From contig NZ_CP015118.1 in NCBI RefSeq assembly GCF_002116905.1, positions 2,046,001-2,110,000 of the forward strand: DNA of 64,000 bases. Reading direction: 5' to 3'. Under the pieces are notes generated by a model. It searched no databases and was not told where the DNA came from. It was given only the letters and a program-made list of their open reading frames with translations. This document shows, piece after piece, positions 36,586-44,141 of the stretch. This DNA comes from Piscinibacter gummiphilus (GTDB lineage Bacteria; Pseudomonadota; Gammaproteobacteria; Burkholderiales; Burkholderiaceae_C). The position numbers and the translations under genes are program-made. Position 1 is the first letter of the stretch. Each line of letters begins with the position of its first letter.

Positions 36586-36604
36586 GCTGTTTTCGACGTG
36601 TGCC

Positions 36605-36619
36605 GCACCCGAACGGTGC
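36605..36619. promoter_or_regulatory. NtrC-like binding site
   Basis: GCACC-CGAAC-GGTGC is a perfect palindrome matching the NtrC core GCACY-N5-RGTGC. Its centre is about 52 bases upstream of the inferred start, close for an enhancer. An overlapping GGTGC-N6-GCACC repeat (36615-36630) may be a second, weaker site. It links nrt expression to nitrogen limitation. Confidence 0.65.
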
Positions 36620-36633
36620 TGCAGTGCACCCAA

Positions 36634-37278
36634 TCAGGCGAGCAGGTCGCTGACGTCGATCAGTCGCTGGGCCACGTCGGCCAGGCGCAGGCCCTTGTCC
36701 ATCGCGGTCTTGCGCAGGCGGGCGTACGCGGCGTCCTCGGTCAGGCCGTGCGCCTTGATCAGCAAGCCCTTCGCGCGGTCGATCACCTTGCGTTCCGACA
36801 GCTCGGTGCGCGCGTCCGCCAGCTCGCGGCGCAGGCCTTCCTCATGCTCGAAGCGGGCGAGGGCGACCTCGAGCACCGGCTTGACGCGGTCGGGCGCCAT
36901 GCCGGCCACCACGTACGCGGTGACGCCGGCGGCGATGGCCGCACCGACATGGGAGGTGTCCTCGTCTTCCGTGAACAGCACGATGGGGCGGCGGGCGTCG
37001 CGTGTCGCGAGCACCACGTGCTCCAGCGTGTCGCGCGCCTGGCTTTCGGCGTCCACGATGATCATGTCGGGGGCGATCTGGGCGAGGCGGTCCGGGAGGA
37101 ACACGTCGGCCGGCAGCACCGCGACGATGTTGTAGCCGTTCTCGAGCAGCCCGATGCGCAGCGACCGCGAGCGCTCGGCCTCGGTCACCGCCCGCGTGTC
37201 CGTGCCGTCGGCCAGCAGCGAGTCGGGGGCGACGATGACGATGCGCAGCGCGGCGGTGGAGGGGCGCGTCGGGTTCAT
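36634..37278 (-). CDS. nasT: NasT-type ANTAR antiterminator with receiver-like domain
   Basis: The 214-residue protein has an N-terminal receiver-like domain (about 11-135) and a C-terminal ANTAR RNA-binding domain (about 150-210: ERKVIDRAKGLLIKAHGLTE, then RLADVAQRLI). The receiver keeps an aspartate (Asp76, IIVDAES) but lacks the usual acidic pair, and the conserved lysine is replaced (YVVAGM), as in NasT pseudo-receivers. NasT is normally held by the nitrate sensor NasS and released by nitrate to stop termination in nitrate operons. No nasS is seen here. It ends 15 bases from the NtrC-like palindrome. Confidence 0.9.
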   Translation of the reverse strand: MNPTRPSTAALRIVIVAPDSLLADGTDTRAVTEAERSRSLRIGLLENGYNIVAVLPADVFLPDRLAQIAPDMIIVDAESQARDTLEHVVLATRDARRPIVLFTEDEDTSHVGAAIAAGVTAYVVAGMAPDRVKPVLEVALARFEHEEGLRRELADARTELSERKVIDRAKGLLIKAHGLTEDAAYARLRKTAMDKGLRLADVAQRLIDVSDLLA

Positions 37279-37325
37279 GCCGCGAGGGCGAGCAACATCC
37301 GCGCCAGAGGAGGGCGCCCGGGCGT

Positions 37326-37350
37326 GAAAAAGCCCGCACGCGGCGGGCTT
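37326..37350 (-). terminator. Terminator after the small wHTH-like gene
   Basis: AAGCCCGC (37330-37337) pairs with GCGGGCTT (37343-37350). On the minus strand the hairpin is followed by TTTTTC. It ends the transcript of the gene at 37370-37657 and separates it from nasT. Confidence 0.85.
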
Positions 37351-37369
37351 CTGCGGGAGCGGGTGCGGT

Positions 37370-37657
37370 TCAGCGGCTGCCGTGCGACAGGTTGAACTTG
37401 CGGCGGATCCAGTTGCCGAGCGGGCGCACTGAATCGAGGAGGGTGTCGGACACGAACAGCTCGCGTTCGGTCAGCACGCCACGGGAATCGAGGGAGTCGA
37501 GGAACTGGCGCACGTCCTGGCGGCGCACGCCGCTGCTCGTCACCAGCTGGGACAGCGAGACGTAGCGATGAGACATGTCACTCACCATCCGCCGGTAGGC
37601 GGAGCCCTGGTACGGGGCCGGGAGTTCGGGCCACGAGGTGAGTCGGTATTCTTTCAT
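37370..37657 (-). CDS. Conserved hypothetical small protein, possible winged-helix fold
   Basis: The 95-residue protein is not recognised. Its middle (VSLSQLVTSSGVRRQDVRQF, then LDSLDSRGVLTE) reads like a helix-turn-helix with a wing, suggesting DNA binding. The C-terminus is basic (NWIRRKFNLSHGSR). There is no signal peptide. The ATG at 37657 has GGGGA six bases before it. It has its own terminator and is divergent from tsaD, with a palindrome between them. Function unknown. Confidence 0.6.
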   Translation of the reverse strand: MKEYRLTSWPELPAPYQGSAYRRMVSDMSHRYVSLSQLVTSSGVRRQDVRQFLDSLDSRGVLTERELFVSDTLLDSVRPLGNWIRRKFNLSHGSR

Positions 37658-37742
37658 TCTGTTCCCCAACGAGAGGATCCCTGGTTCTGCTGAGTCGCCG
37701 CGTCGAGGCGGAGACTCCTGGACCCCCTAAGCGTAGGGCCTT

Positions 37743-37756
37743 GTCCGACATCGGAC
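37743..37756. promoter_or_regulatory. Perfect palindrome between the wHTH-like gene and tsaD
   Basis: GTCCGA-CA-TCGGAC is a 14-base perfect inverted repeat in the divergent region, 86 bases before the small gene and 107 before tsaD. It has the size of an operator for a dimeric regulator. A TACAAT -10 for tsaD is at 37852-37857. The protein that binds is unknown. Confidence 0.4.
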
Positions 37757-37863
37757 GATCGGGTGTCGCCCGCATTCTCGGGAAAACACTGACTCGTCTG
37801 TGTGACAAAGTGAAAGCGTTTTCAGACGAAAGTCGCGACGGCCGCCCTTGTTACAATCGGCCC

Positions 37864-38922
37864 ATGAAGGTCTTGGGTGTCGAATCGTCGTGCGACGAAA
37901 CCGGGGTGGCCGTGGTCGAGGCCACGCCGACAGGGGTTCCGAAACTGCGGGCCCACGCCCTGCACAGCCAGATCGACATGCACCAGGCCTATGGCGGCGT
38001 GGTGCCCGAGCTGGCCTCGCGCGACCACATCCGCCGGGTCGTGCCGCTCACCCGCCAGGTGCTGGCCGAGGCGGGCGTCGACCTCGCCGAGATCGACGTG
38101 GTCGCCTTCACCCGCGGTCCGGGCCTCGCCGGGGCGCTGCTGGTGGGGGCGGGCGTCGCCTGCTCGCTGGCGGCCGCGCTCGGCAAGCCCGTGTTCGGTG
38201 TGCACCACCTGGAAGGGCACCTGCTGTCCCCGTTCCTCGCGAGCGACCCGCCGGAATTCCCGTTCGTGGCGCTGCTCGTGTCGGGCGGCCACACCCAGCT
38301 GATGCGGGTGGACGACGTGGGCCAGTACGAGCTGCTGGGCGAGTCCATCGACGATGCCGCCGGCGAGGCCTTCGACAAGTCGGCCAAGCTGCTGGGCCTC
38401 GGCTACCCGGGCGGGCCGGTGCTGGCGCGCCTGGCCGCCTTCGGCGACGCGTCCGCCTATTCGCTGCCGCGCCCGCTGCTGCACAGCGGCAACCTCGACT
38501 TCTCGTTCGCCGGCCTCAAGACCGCCGTGCGCACCCAGGTGCTCAAGCTCGGCACCAATGTCTGCGAGCAGGACAAGGCGAACATCGCCGCGGCCACGCA
38601 GGAGGCCATCGTGGACGTGCTCGTTCGCAAGTCCATCGCCGCGCTCAAGCAGACCGGGCTCAGGCGCCTCGTGGTGGCGGGTGGGGTGGGGGCGAACACG
38701 ATGCTGCGCGAGCAGCTGAACGCCCAATGTGCCAAGCGCCAGGTCCGGGTGCACTACCCGGAGCTGGCGCTGTGCACCGACAACGGCGCGATGATCGCGC
38801 TCGCCGCGGCGATGCGGCTTCAGCGGGGCGCCGTCCCCGGCTTCGACCAGGGGTTCGACGTGCGGCCCCGCTGGCCGCTCACCGAGGTTCAACCCATCGA
38901 GGTTCAGCCGATCGCGACCTGA
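37864..38922 (+). CDS. tsaD: tRNA threonylcarbamoyladenosine transferase TsaD
   Basis: The 352-residue ASKHA-fold protein has ESSCDETGVAVV at the start, metal-binding histidines in HHLEGHLLSP, SGGHTQLMRV, DDAAGEAFDK, FSFAGLKTAV and AGGVGANTMLR. It transfers the threonylcarbamoyl group to A37 of ANN-decoding tRNAs. The start is only seven bases after a TACAAT -10 hexamer, so the mRNA may be nearly leaderless if that element is used. Its last 19 bases overlap the convergent hsp20 gene. Confidence 0.95.
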   Translation: MKVLGVESSCDETGVAVVEATPTGVPKLRAHALHSQIDMHQAYGGVVPELASRDHIRRVVPLTRQVLAEAGVDLAEIDVVAFTRGPGLAGALLVGAGVACSLAAALGKPVFGVHHLEGHLLSPFLASDPPEFPFVALLVSGGHTQLMRVDDVGQYELLGESIDDAAGEAFDKSAKLLGLGYPGGPVLARLAAFGDASAYSLPRPLLHSGNLDFSFAGLKTAVRTQVLKLGTNVCEQDKANIAAATQEAIVDVLVRKSIAALKQTGLRRLVVAGGVGANTMLREQLNAQCAKRQVRVHYPELALCTDNGAMIALAAAMRLQRGAVPGFDQGFDVRPRWPLTEVQPIEVQPIAT

Positions 38923-39350
38923 GTGGCGCCGGTGGGCACCTTCTTCGACAGCGACAGGGTCAGCACCCCGTTGTCGAACCGGGCCGACGCGCTGGCCGGG
39001 TCCACCTCGGACGGCAGCACCACGGTGCGGGCGTAGCGGGCCTCGGCGCGCTCGCGGTACAGCACGCGCGGGGTGTCGGTGGGGGTTTCGGTCGCGGCAG
39101 CCGCTTCGGCCGTGGCGGTCTCGAGCACCACGCGGCGGCCCTGCACGGACACCTTCAGCAACTCGCGGGTGGTGCCCGGCACCTCGAAGGCGAGCGAAAA
39201 GGCGGTGTCGGTCTCGGACACGTCCAGCGCCGGGGTGCGGGAGGTGGGGGCCGACGGCGCGGTGACGCGCTCGGAGAACAGCTGGTCCAGCAGCCGGCTC
39301 GAAGCGGCGGCACGGCGGGACACGGAAACGGGGGCGGGGAACACGAACAT
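38904..39350 (-). CDS. Hsp20/alpha-crystallin small heat shock protein
   Basis: The 148-residue protein has an alpha-crystallin domain from about 48: PALDVSETDTAFSLAFEVPG, a variable A/T-rich loop, YARTVVLPSEVDPASASARF and the conserved FDNGVLTLSLSKK. It holds unfolded proteins for refolding. GGAG lies seven bases before the ATG at 39350. The N-terminal arm is short and arginine-rich. A heat-shock promoter candidate lies upstream. Confidence 0.9.
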   Translation of the reverse strand: MFVFPAPVSVSRRAAASSRLLDQLFSERVTAPSAPTSRTPALDVSETDTAFSLAFEVPGTTRELLKVSVQGRRVVLETATAEAAAATETPTDTPRVLYRERAEARYARTVVLPSEVDPASASARFDNGVLTLSLSKKVPTGATQVAIG

Positions 39351-39414
39351 GGGGAACTCCAGGAATCTTCGTTTCGGGGTAGCCGCTGCACCGTGCAGCA
39401 CGCCATGGCTCCGA

Positions 39415-39441
39415 ATTTGGAGCGTCCGGAGGGCTTTCAAG
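39415..39441 (-). promoter_or_regulatory. Sigma-32 heat-shock promoter of hsp20
   Basis: On the minus strand CTTGAAA (39441-39435) is an exact sigma-32 -35 element. After 12 bases comes CTCCAAAT (39422-39415), close to the CCCCATNT -10. The transcript would start about 57 bases before the hsp20 ATG. The gene product fits heat-shock control. Confidence 0.62.
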
Positions 39442-39444
39442 GGA

Positions 39445-39472
39445 CTTGAAATCCGGCGTTCCGACCCCGTTC
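39445..39472 (+). promoter_or_regulatory. Divergent sigma-32-like promoter toward rpsO
   Basis: CTTGAAA (39445-39451) followed after 13 bases by CCCCGTTC (39465-39472) resembles a second heat-shock promoter, facing rpsO. Its -35 forms a perfect palindrome with that of hsp20 (TTTCAAG-GGA-CTTGAAA, 39435-39451). A TACAAT -10 for housekeeping transcription of rpsO lies at 39532-39537. Confidence 0.4.
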
Positions 39473-39672
39473 CGAAACTTTTTTCCGGAAGTCCGTGAGA
39501 AGGCCTTCCGGGAGGGGCTGCAGGTTTCCGCTACAATCGACGGGCTTTGCGCTCTTCCGGGCGCTGGCAATCCGCACGGCGCGGGGAGGTTTCCCCCGCT
39601 ACCGCAAGTCAACCCACCCGAAACCGCAGGCCGTTTTCATTGGCCGCGACGGGTATTTCTGGAAACACACAG

Positions 39673-39939
39673 ATGTCCACCACCGAACAAAAGGCCGAGA
39701 TCGTCAAGGCCAACGCCCGCAGCGCCAACGACACCGGGTCCCCCGAAGTCCAGGTCGCCCTGCTGACCGCCCGCATCAACGAGCTGACCCCCCACTTCAA
39801 GACCCACCTGAAGGACCACCATGGTCGCCGCGGTCTGCTGAAGATGGTCAACACCCGCAAGAGCCTGCTGGCCTACCTGAAGGACCGTGACGCCGACCGC
39901 TACACGGCCCTGATCCAGAAGCTGGGTCTGCGCAAGTAA
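39673..39939 (+). CDS. rpsO: 30S ribosomal protein S15
   Basis: The 88-residue protein has the S15 signatures GSPEVQVALLTARINELTPH and HHGRRGLLKMVNTRKSLLAYL. It binds 16S rRNA early in small-subunit assembly. The start MSTTEQKAEIV fits the family length (89 in E. coli). The long leader from the TACAAT promoter (about 130 bases) could carry the S15 autoregulatory structure, which I did not resolve. Confidence 0.97.
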   Translation: MSTTEQKAEIVKANARSANDTGSPEVQVALLTARINELTPHFKTHLKDHHGRRGLLKMVNTRKSLLAYLKDRDADRYTALIQKLGLRK

Positions 39940-40007
39940 TCGCACGGGAACTCGTGAAGCCTTCGTCGCGAGCCGTTTCCGTCGCTGTCGCTTCATGAGT
40001 TCCGAAA

Positions 40008-40045
40008 AGAGCCTGTCTGGGATCGCCAGCACAGGCTCTTTGTTT
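40008..40045 (+). terminator. Terminator between rpsO and pnp
   Basis: AGAGCCTGT (40008-40016) pairs with ACAGGCTCT (40031-40039), and CTGG/CCAG extends the stem inside. TTTGTTTT overlaps and follows the right arm. It ends rpsO transcripts, with read-through likely feeding pnp as in other proteobacteria. Confidence 0.85.
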
Positions 40046-40070
40046 TGGAGTTCCGCCATCCACCGATGAC

Positions 40071-40121
40071 GATGTGTCATTCCATCGCCGCTCACCCGCA
40101 GAGCGGCCATGGAATGGCATC
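40071..40121 (+). promoter_or_regulatory. Long hairpin in the pnp leader, likely RNase III autoregulation site
   Basis: The left arm (TGTCATTCCAT and GCCGCTC, 40075-40093) pairs almost perfectly with the right arm (GAGCGGC and ATGGAATGGCA, 40101-40119), giving about 18 bp with one C-C mismatch and a seven-base loop. GATG and CATC extend it with a bulge. E. coli pnp is autoregulated through an RNase III-cut leader hairpin in the same place. The right arm ends about 72 bases before the pnp start. Confidence 0.65.
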
Positions 40122-40193
40122 GCGCCAGGATGACGTGGTTGCTCCAGGGGCCAGGCGCCACCCCACCGGCGCCGGTACACAAAGGAGAAAAGC

Positions 40194-42308
40194 ATGAGCA
40201 TGTTCAACAAGGTCACGAAGACGTTCCAATGGGGTCAGCACAAGGTCGTGCTCGAGACCGGTGAGATCGCCCGCCAGTCCGGCGGTGCCGTGATCGTCGA
40301 CATCGAGGACACCGTGATCCTCGCCACCGTCGTGGGCGCCAAGAACCCGAAGCCGGGCCAGGACTTCTTCCCGCTGACCGTCGACTACATCGAGAAGACC
40401 TACGCCGCCGGCAAGATCCCCGGCAGCTTCTTCAAGCGTGAAGGCCGCCCGAGCGAACTCGAGACGCTGACCTCGCGCCTGATCGACCGCCCGCTGCGCC
40501 CGCTGTTCCCCGAAGGCTTCTACAACGAAGTCCAGGTCGTCGTGCACGTGCTGTCGCTGAACCCCGAAGTGTCGGCCGACATCGCCGCGCTGATCGGCTC
40601 GAGCGCCGCGCTCGCCATCTCCGGCATCCCGTTCAACGGCCCCATCGGCGCCGCGCGCGTGGGCTACATCAACGGCGAGTACGTGCTGAACCCGGGCAAG
40701 ACCCAGCTGCTCGACTCGAAGATGGACCTCGTCGTCGCCGGCACCGAAGCCGCCGTGCTGATGGTGGAATCGGAAGCCCAGCAGCTGAGCGAAGAGATCA
40801 TGCTCGGCGGCGTGGTGTTCGGCCACCAGCAGGGCAACATCGCCATCGCCGCGATCAACGAACTCGTGCGCGACGCCGGCAAGCCGGCCTGGGACTGGCA
40901 AGCGCCCGCCAAGGACGAAGCCTTCATCGGCAAGGTCACCGCGCTGGCCGAGGAGAAGATCCGCGCCGCGTACCAGATCCGTTCGAAGCAGGCCCGCACG
41001 CAAGCCTCGCGTGAAGCCAACGCCTCCGTGTTCGCCGCCCTCGACGCCGAAGGCGTGGCGTACGACAAGGTGAAGGTCGACAACGTGCTGTTCGACATCG
41101 AAGCGCGCATCGTGCGCGGCCAGATCCTGGCCGGCGAGCCGCGCATCGACGGCCGCGACACCCGCACCGTGCGCCAGATCGAGATCCGCAACAGCGTGCT
41201 GCCGCGCGTGCACGGCTCGTCGCTGTTCACCCGTGGCGAAACGCAGGCCCTGGTCGCCGCCACGCTCGGCACCGACCGCGACTCGCAGAAGATCGACGCG
41301 CTCGCCGGCGAGTTCAGCGAGCACTTCATGCTCCACTACAACATGCCTCCGTTCGCCACCGGCGAAACCGGTCGTGTGGGCACCCCGAAGCGCCGCGAGA
41401 TCGGCCACGGCCGCCTGGCCAAGCGCGCGCTGGTCGCCGTGCTGCCGGACCGCACCGAGTTCCCGTACTCGATGCGTGTCGTGTCGGAGATTACCGAGTC
41501 GAACGGCTCCTCGTCGATGGCCTCGGTGTGCGGCGGCTGCCTCGCGCTGATGGACGCCGGCGTGCCGCTGAAGGCGCACGTGGCCGGCATCGCCATGGGC
41601 CTGATCAAGGACGGCAACCGCTTCGCCGTGCTGACCGACATCCTGGGTGACGAGGATCACCTCGGCGACATGGACTTCAAGGTCGCGGGCACCACCGCCG
41701 GCGTGACCGCGCTGCAGATGGACATCAAGATCCAGGGCATCACGAAGGAAATCATGCAGGTCGCCCTGGCCCAGGCCAAGGAAGCGCGCCTGCACATCCT
41801 CGGCGAGATGACCGCCGCGATGGGCGAGGCGAAGACGGAAGTCTCGCAGTTCGCTCCGCGCCTCTACACGATGAAGATCAACCCGGAGAAGATCCGTGAC
41901 GTGATCGGCAAGGGCGGCGCCACCATCCGTGCGCTGACCGAAGAGACCGGCACCACGATCGACATCGGCGAAGACGGCACCATCACGATCGCCTCGGCCG
42001 ATGCCGACAAGGCCGCGTACGCCAAGAAGCGCATCGAGGAAATCACCGCCGAAGTGGAAGTGGGCAAGGTCTACGAAGGCCCGATCACGAAGCTGCTCGA
42101 GTTCGGTGCGCTCGTGAACCTGCTCCCGGGCAAGGACGGCCTGCTGCACATCAGCCAGATCGCCCACCAGCGCGTCGAGAAGGTCACCGACTTCCTGAAG
42201 GAAGGCCAGGTGGTCAAGGTCAAGGTGCTCGAGACCGACGAGAAGGGCCGCGTCAAGCTGTCGATGAAGGCCCTGATCGACCGCGAGCAGCAGCCCGCTG
42301 GCGAGTAA
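40194..42308 (+). CDS. pnp: Polyribonucleotide nucleotidyltransferase (PNPase)
   Basis: The 704-residue protein has two RNase PH domains (GRPSELETLTSRLIDRPLRP in the first; FTRGETQALV, GDEDHLGDMDFKVAGT in the second), then KH (IRDVIGKGGATIRALTEETG) and S1 (GPITKLLEFGALVNLLPGKDGLLH) RNA-binding domains. It degrades RNA from the 3' end using phosphate and adds tails in reverse. A textbook AAAGGAG precedes the ATG. Confidence 0.97.
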   Translation: MSMFNKVTKTFQWGQHKVVLETGEIARQSGGAVIVDIEDTVILATVVGAKNPKPGQDFFPLTVDYIEKTYAAGKIPGSFFKREGRPSELETLTSRLIDRPLRPLFPEGFYNEVQVVVHVLSLNPEVSADIAALIGSSAALAISGIPFNGPIGAARVGYINGEYVLNPGKTQLLDSKMDLVVAGTEAAVLMVESEAQQLSEEIMLGGVVFGHQQGNIAIAAINELVRDAGKPAWDWQAPAKDEAFIGKVTALAEEKIRAAYQIRSKQARTQASREANASVFAALDAEGVAYDKVKVDNVLFDIEARIVRGQILAGEPRIDGRDTRTVRQIEIRNSVLPRVHGSSLFTRGETQALVAATLGTDRDSQKIDALAGEFSEHFMLHYNMPPFATGETGRVGTPKRREIGHGRLAKRALVAVLPDRTEFPYSMRVVSEITESNGSSSMASVCGGCLALMDAGVPLKAHVAGIAMGLIKDGNRFAVLTDILGDEDHLGDMDFKVAGTTAGVTALQMDIKIQGITKEIMQVALAQAKEARLHILGEMTAAMGEAKTEVSQFAPRLYTMKINPEKIRDVIGKGGATIRALTEETGTTIDIGEDGTITIASADADKAAYAKKRIEEITAEVEVGKVYEGPITKLLEFGALVNLLPGKDGLLHISQIAHQRVEKVTDFLKEGQVVKVKVLETDEKGRVKLSMKALIDREQQPAGE

Positions 42309-42335
42309 GCCTCTCAGCCAAGAAGTCCGAGCGCG

Positions 42336-43322
42336 ATGAAAGCCATCGAGATCTCTTCCTACGGGGCGCCCGAGGTGCTCCGCGAGGCCGTTCGCCCGGA
42401 CCCCGTGCCGGGGCCGGGTGAACTGCTGATCCGTGTGGCCGCGTCGGGGGTGAATCGTCCCGACGTGCTGCAGCGCAAGGGCTTCTACCCGGTGCCGCCG
42501 GGTGCCTCCGACCTGCCGGGCCTCGAAGTGGCCGGCGTGATCGTCGAAGGCGATGCCGCGGCGCTGGCGGCGGCCGGCCTGAAGGTCGGCGACCGCGTGT
42601 GCGCGCTGGTCGCTGGTGGCGGCTACGCCGAACTGTGTGTCGCGCCGGTGGGCCAGTGCCTGCCGGTGCCGAAGGGCTTCAGCGACGTCGAGGCGGCCAG
42701 CCTGCCGGAGACGTTCTTCACGGTGTGGTCGAACGTGTTCGACCGCGCCCGCCTGCAACCCGGCGAGGTCTTCCTCGTGCAGGGCGGCACGAGCGGCATC
42801 GGCGTCACCGCCATCCAGCTCGCGAAGGCCTGGGGCGCCACCGTGATCGCCACGGCCGGCAGCGACGACAAGTGCAAGGCGTGCCTCGACCTCGGCGCCG
42901 ACCACGCGATCAACTACCGCACCCACGACTTCGTCGCGGAAGCGAAGCGCGTCACCGACGGGCGCGGCGTCGACGTCGTGCTCGACATGGTGGCCGGCGA
43001 CTACGTCGCCCGCGAGATCCAGTGCCTGGCCGAGGACGGCCGCATCGTGATCATCGCGGTGCAGGGTGGGGTGGAAGCGAAGATCGATGCCGGCCTCGTG
43101 CTGCGTCGCCGCCTCGTCGTCACCGGCTCCACGCTGCGCCCGCGTCCCGTCGCCTTCAAGGCGGCCATCGCGAAGGCGCTCCATGACACCGTGTGGCCCT
43201 GGCTCGAAGCCGGCTGCATCAAGCCCGTCATCCACCAGACCTTCGCCGCGGCCGACGCTGCCGGTGCCCACGCGCTGATGGAGTCGAACCAGCACATCGG
43301 CAAGCTGGTGATGACGTGGTGA
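42336..43322 (+). CDS. NAD(P)H:quinone oxidoreductase, zinc-independent MDR family
   Basis: The 328-residue medium-chain dehydrogenase/reductase has an N-terminal GroES-like domain (SGVNRPDVLQRKGFYPVPPG) and a nucleotide-binding fold (VQGGTSGIGVTAIQLAKAWG). Zinc ligands are absent, and the sequence is of the PIG3/QOR type. It reduces quinones using NADPH; the natural substrate is not known. It lies between pnp and tpiA on one strand. Confidence 0.88.
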   Translation: MKAIEISSYGAPEVLREAVRPDPVPGPGELLIRVAASGVNRPDVLQRKGFYPVPPGASDLPGLEVAGVIVEGDAAALAAAGLKVGDRVCALVAGGGYAELCVAPVGQCLPVPKGFSDVEAASLPETFFTVWSNVFDRARLQPGEVFLVQGGTSGIGVTAIQLAKAWGATVIATAGSDDKCKACLDLGADHAINYRTHDFVAEAKRVTDGRGVDVVLDMVAGDYVAREIQCLAEDGRIVIIAVQGGVEAKIDAGLVLRRRLVVTGSTLRPRPVAFKAAIAKALHDTVWPWLEAGCIKPVIHQTFAAADAAGAHALMESNQHIGKLVMTW

Positions 43323-43357
43323 CCCCGAATCCAACGACTCGACAAGGACAAGCAACG

Positions 43358-44098
43358 ATGCGCCGCAAGCTGGTGGTGGGCAACTGGAAGATGAACGGCA
43401 GCCGTGCGGCCAACGCCGAACTGCTCGCCGGACTGAACGCCGCGGGCCCGTGGACCGCCGACGTCGCCGTGTGCGCCCCGTTCCCGTACCTCGGCGACGT
43501 GGCGCTGTCGCTGCAGGGTGGTCGCATCGGCTGGGGCGCGCAGGACTGCTCGGCCCACGAATCGGGTGCCTTCACCGGCGAGGTGTCGGCCGCGATGCTC
43601 GCCGAGTTCGGCTGCCGCTTCGTCATCGTGGGCCACTCGGAGCGCCGCGCGCTGCACGGCGAGTCCGACCAGCTCGTGGCCGACAAGGCCAAGGCCGCGC
43701 TGGCGCACAAGCTCACGCCCATCGTGTGCGTGGGCGAAACGCTCGCCGAACGCGAGGCTGGTGAAACCGACCACGTGGTCAAGCGCCAGCTGTCGGCCGT
43801 GATCCATACGCTCGGCCACTGCGTCCCGCAGATCGTCGTCGCGTACGAACCCGTGTGGGCCATCGGCACCGGCAAGACCGCCACGCCCGAGCAGGCGCAG
43901 GCGGTGCACGCGCTGCTGCGCGCGCAACTGCACGCGGCCACCACGAAGTCGGACGAGATGCTGATCCTCTACGGCGGCAGCATGAAGCCCGACAACGCGG
44001 CCCAGCTGCTCGGCCAAGCCGACATCGATGGCGGTCTCATCGGTGGCGCATCCCTCAAGGCGGCGGACTTCGCCGCGATCTGCAAGGCGGCGGGCTGA
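43358..44098 (+). CDS. tpiA: Triosephosphate isomerase
   Basis: The 246-residue TIM barrel has MRRKLVVGNWKMNGS, the catalytic His in VIVGHSERR, the catalytic Glu in VVAYEPVWAIGTGKTA (flexible loop 6) and LYGGSMKPDNA. It interconverts dihydroxyacetone phosphate and glyceraldehyde 3-phosphate. AAGGA precedes the ATG at 43358; the frame is open upstream within the oxidoreductase gene but lacks family similarity. Confidence 0.96.
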   Translation: MRRKLVVGNWKMNGSRAANAELLAGLNAAGPWTADVAVCAPFPYLGDVALSLQGGRIGWGAQDCSAHESGAFTGEVSAAMLAEFGCRFVIVGHSERRALHGESDQLVADKAKAALAHKLTPIVCVGETLAEREAGETDHVVKRQLSAVIHTLGHCVPQIVVAYEPVWAIGTGKTATPEQAQAVHALLRAQLHAATTKSDEMLILYGGSMKPDNAAQLLGQADIDGGLIGGASLKAADFAAICKAAG

Positions 44099-44141
44099 TC
44101 GCCCCCGCAGTGCACCCCAGAATCTTTCGGAGCGAGAAAAA

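Noticed and set aside
36638..37278. nasT as an ordinary phosphorylated response regulator
   Set aside because: The C-terminal part is ANTAR, not a DNA-binding output, and the receiver lacks key phosphorylation residues.
40092..43355. A very long open frame on the minus strand opposite pnp and the oxidoreductase (over 1000 codons)
   Set aside because: It is the shadow of GC-rich coding sequence on the plus strand. Its translation is low-complexity H/D/R/V with no family motifs.
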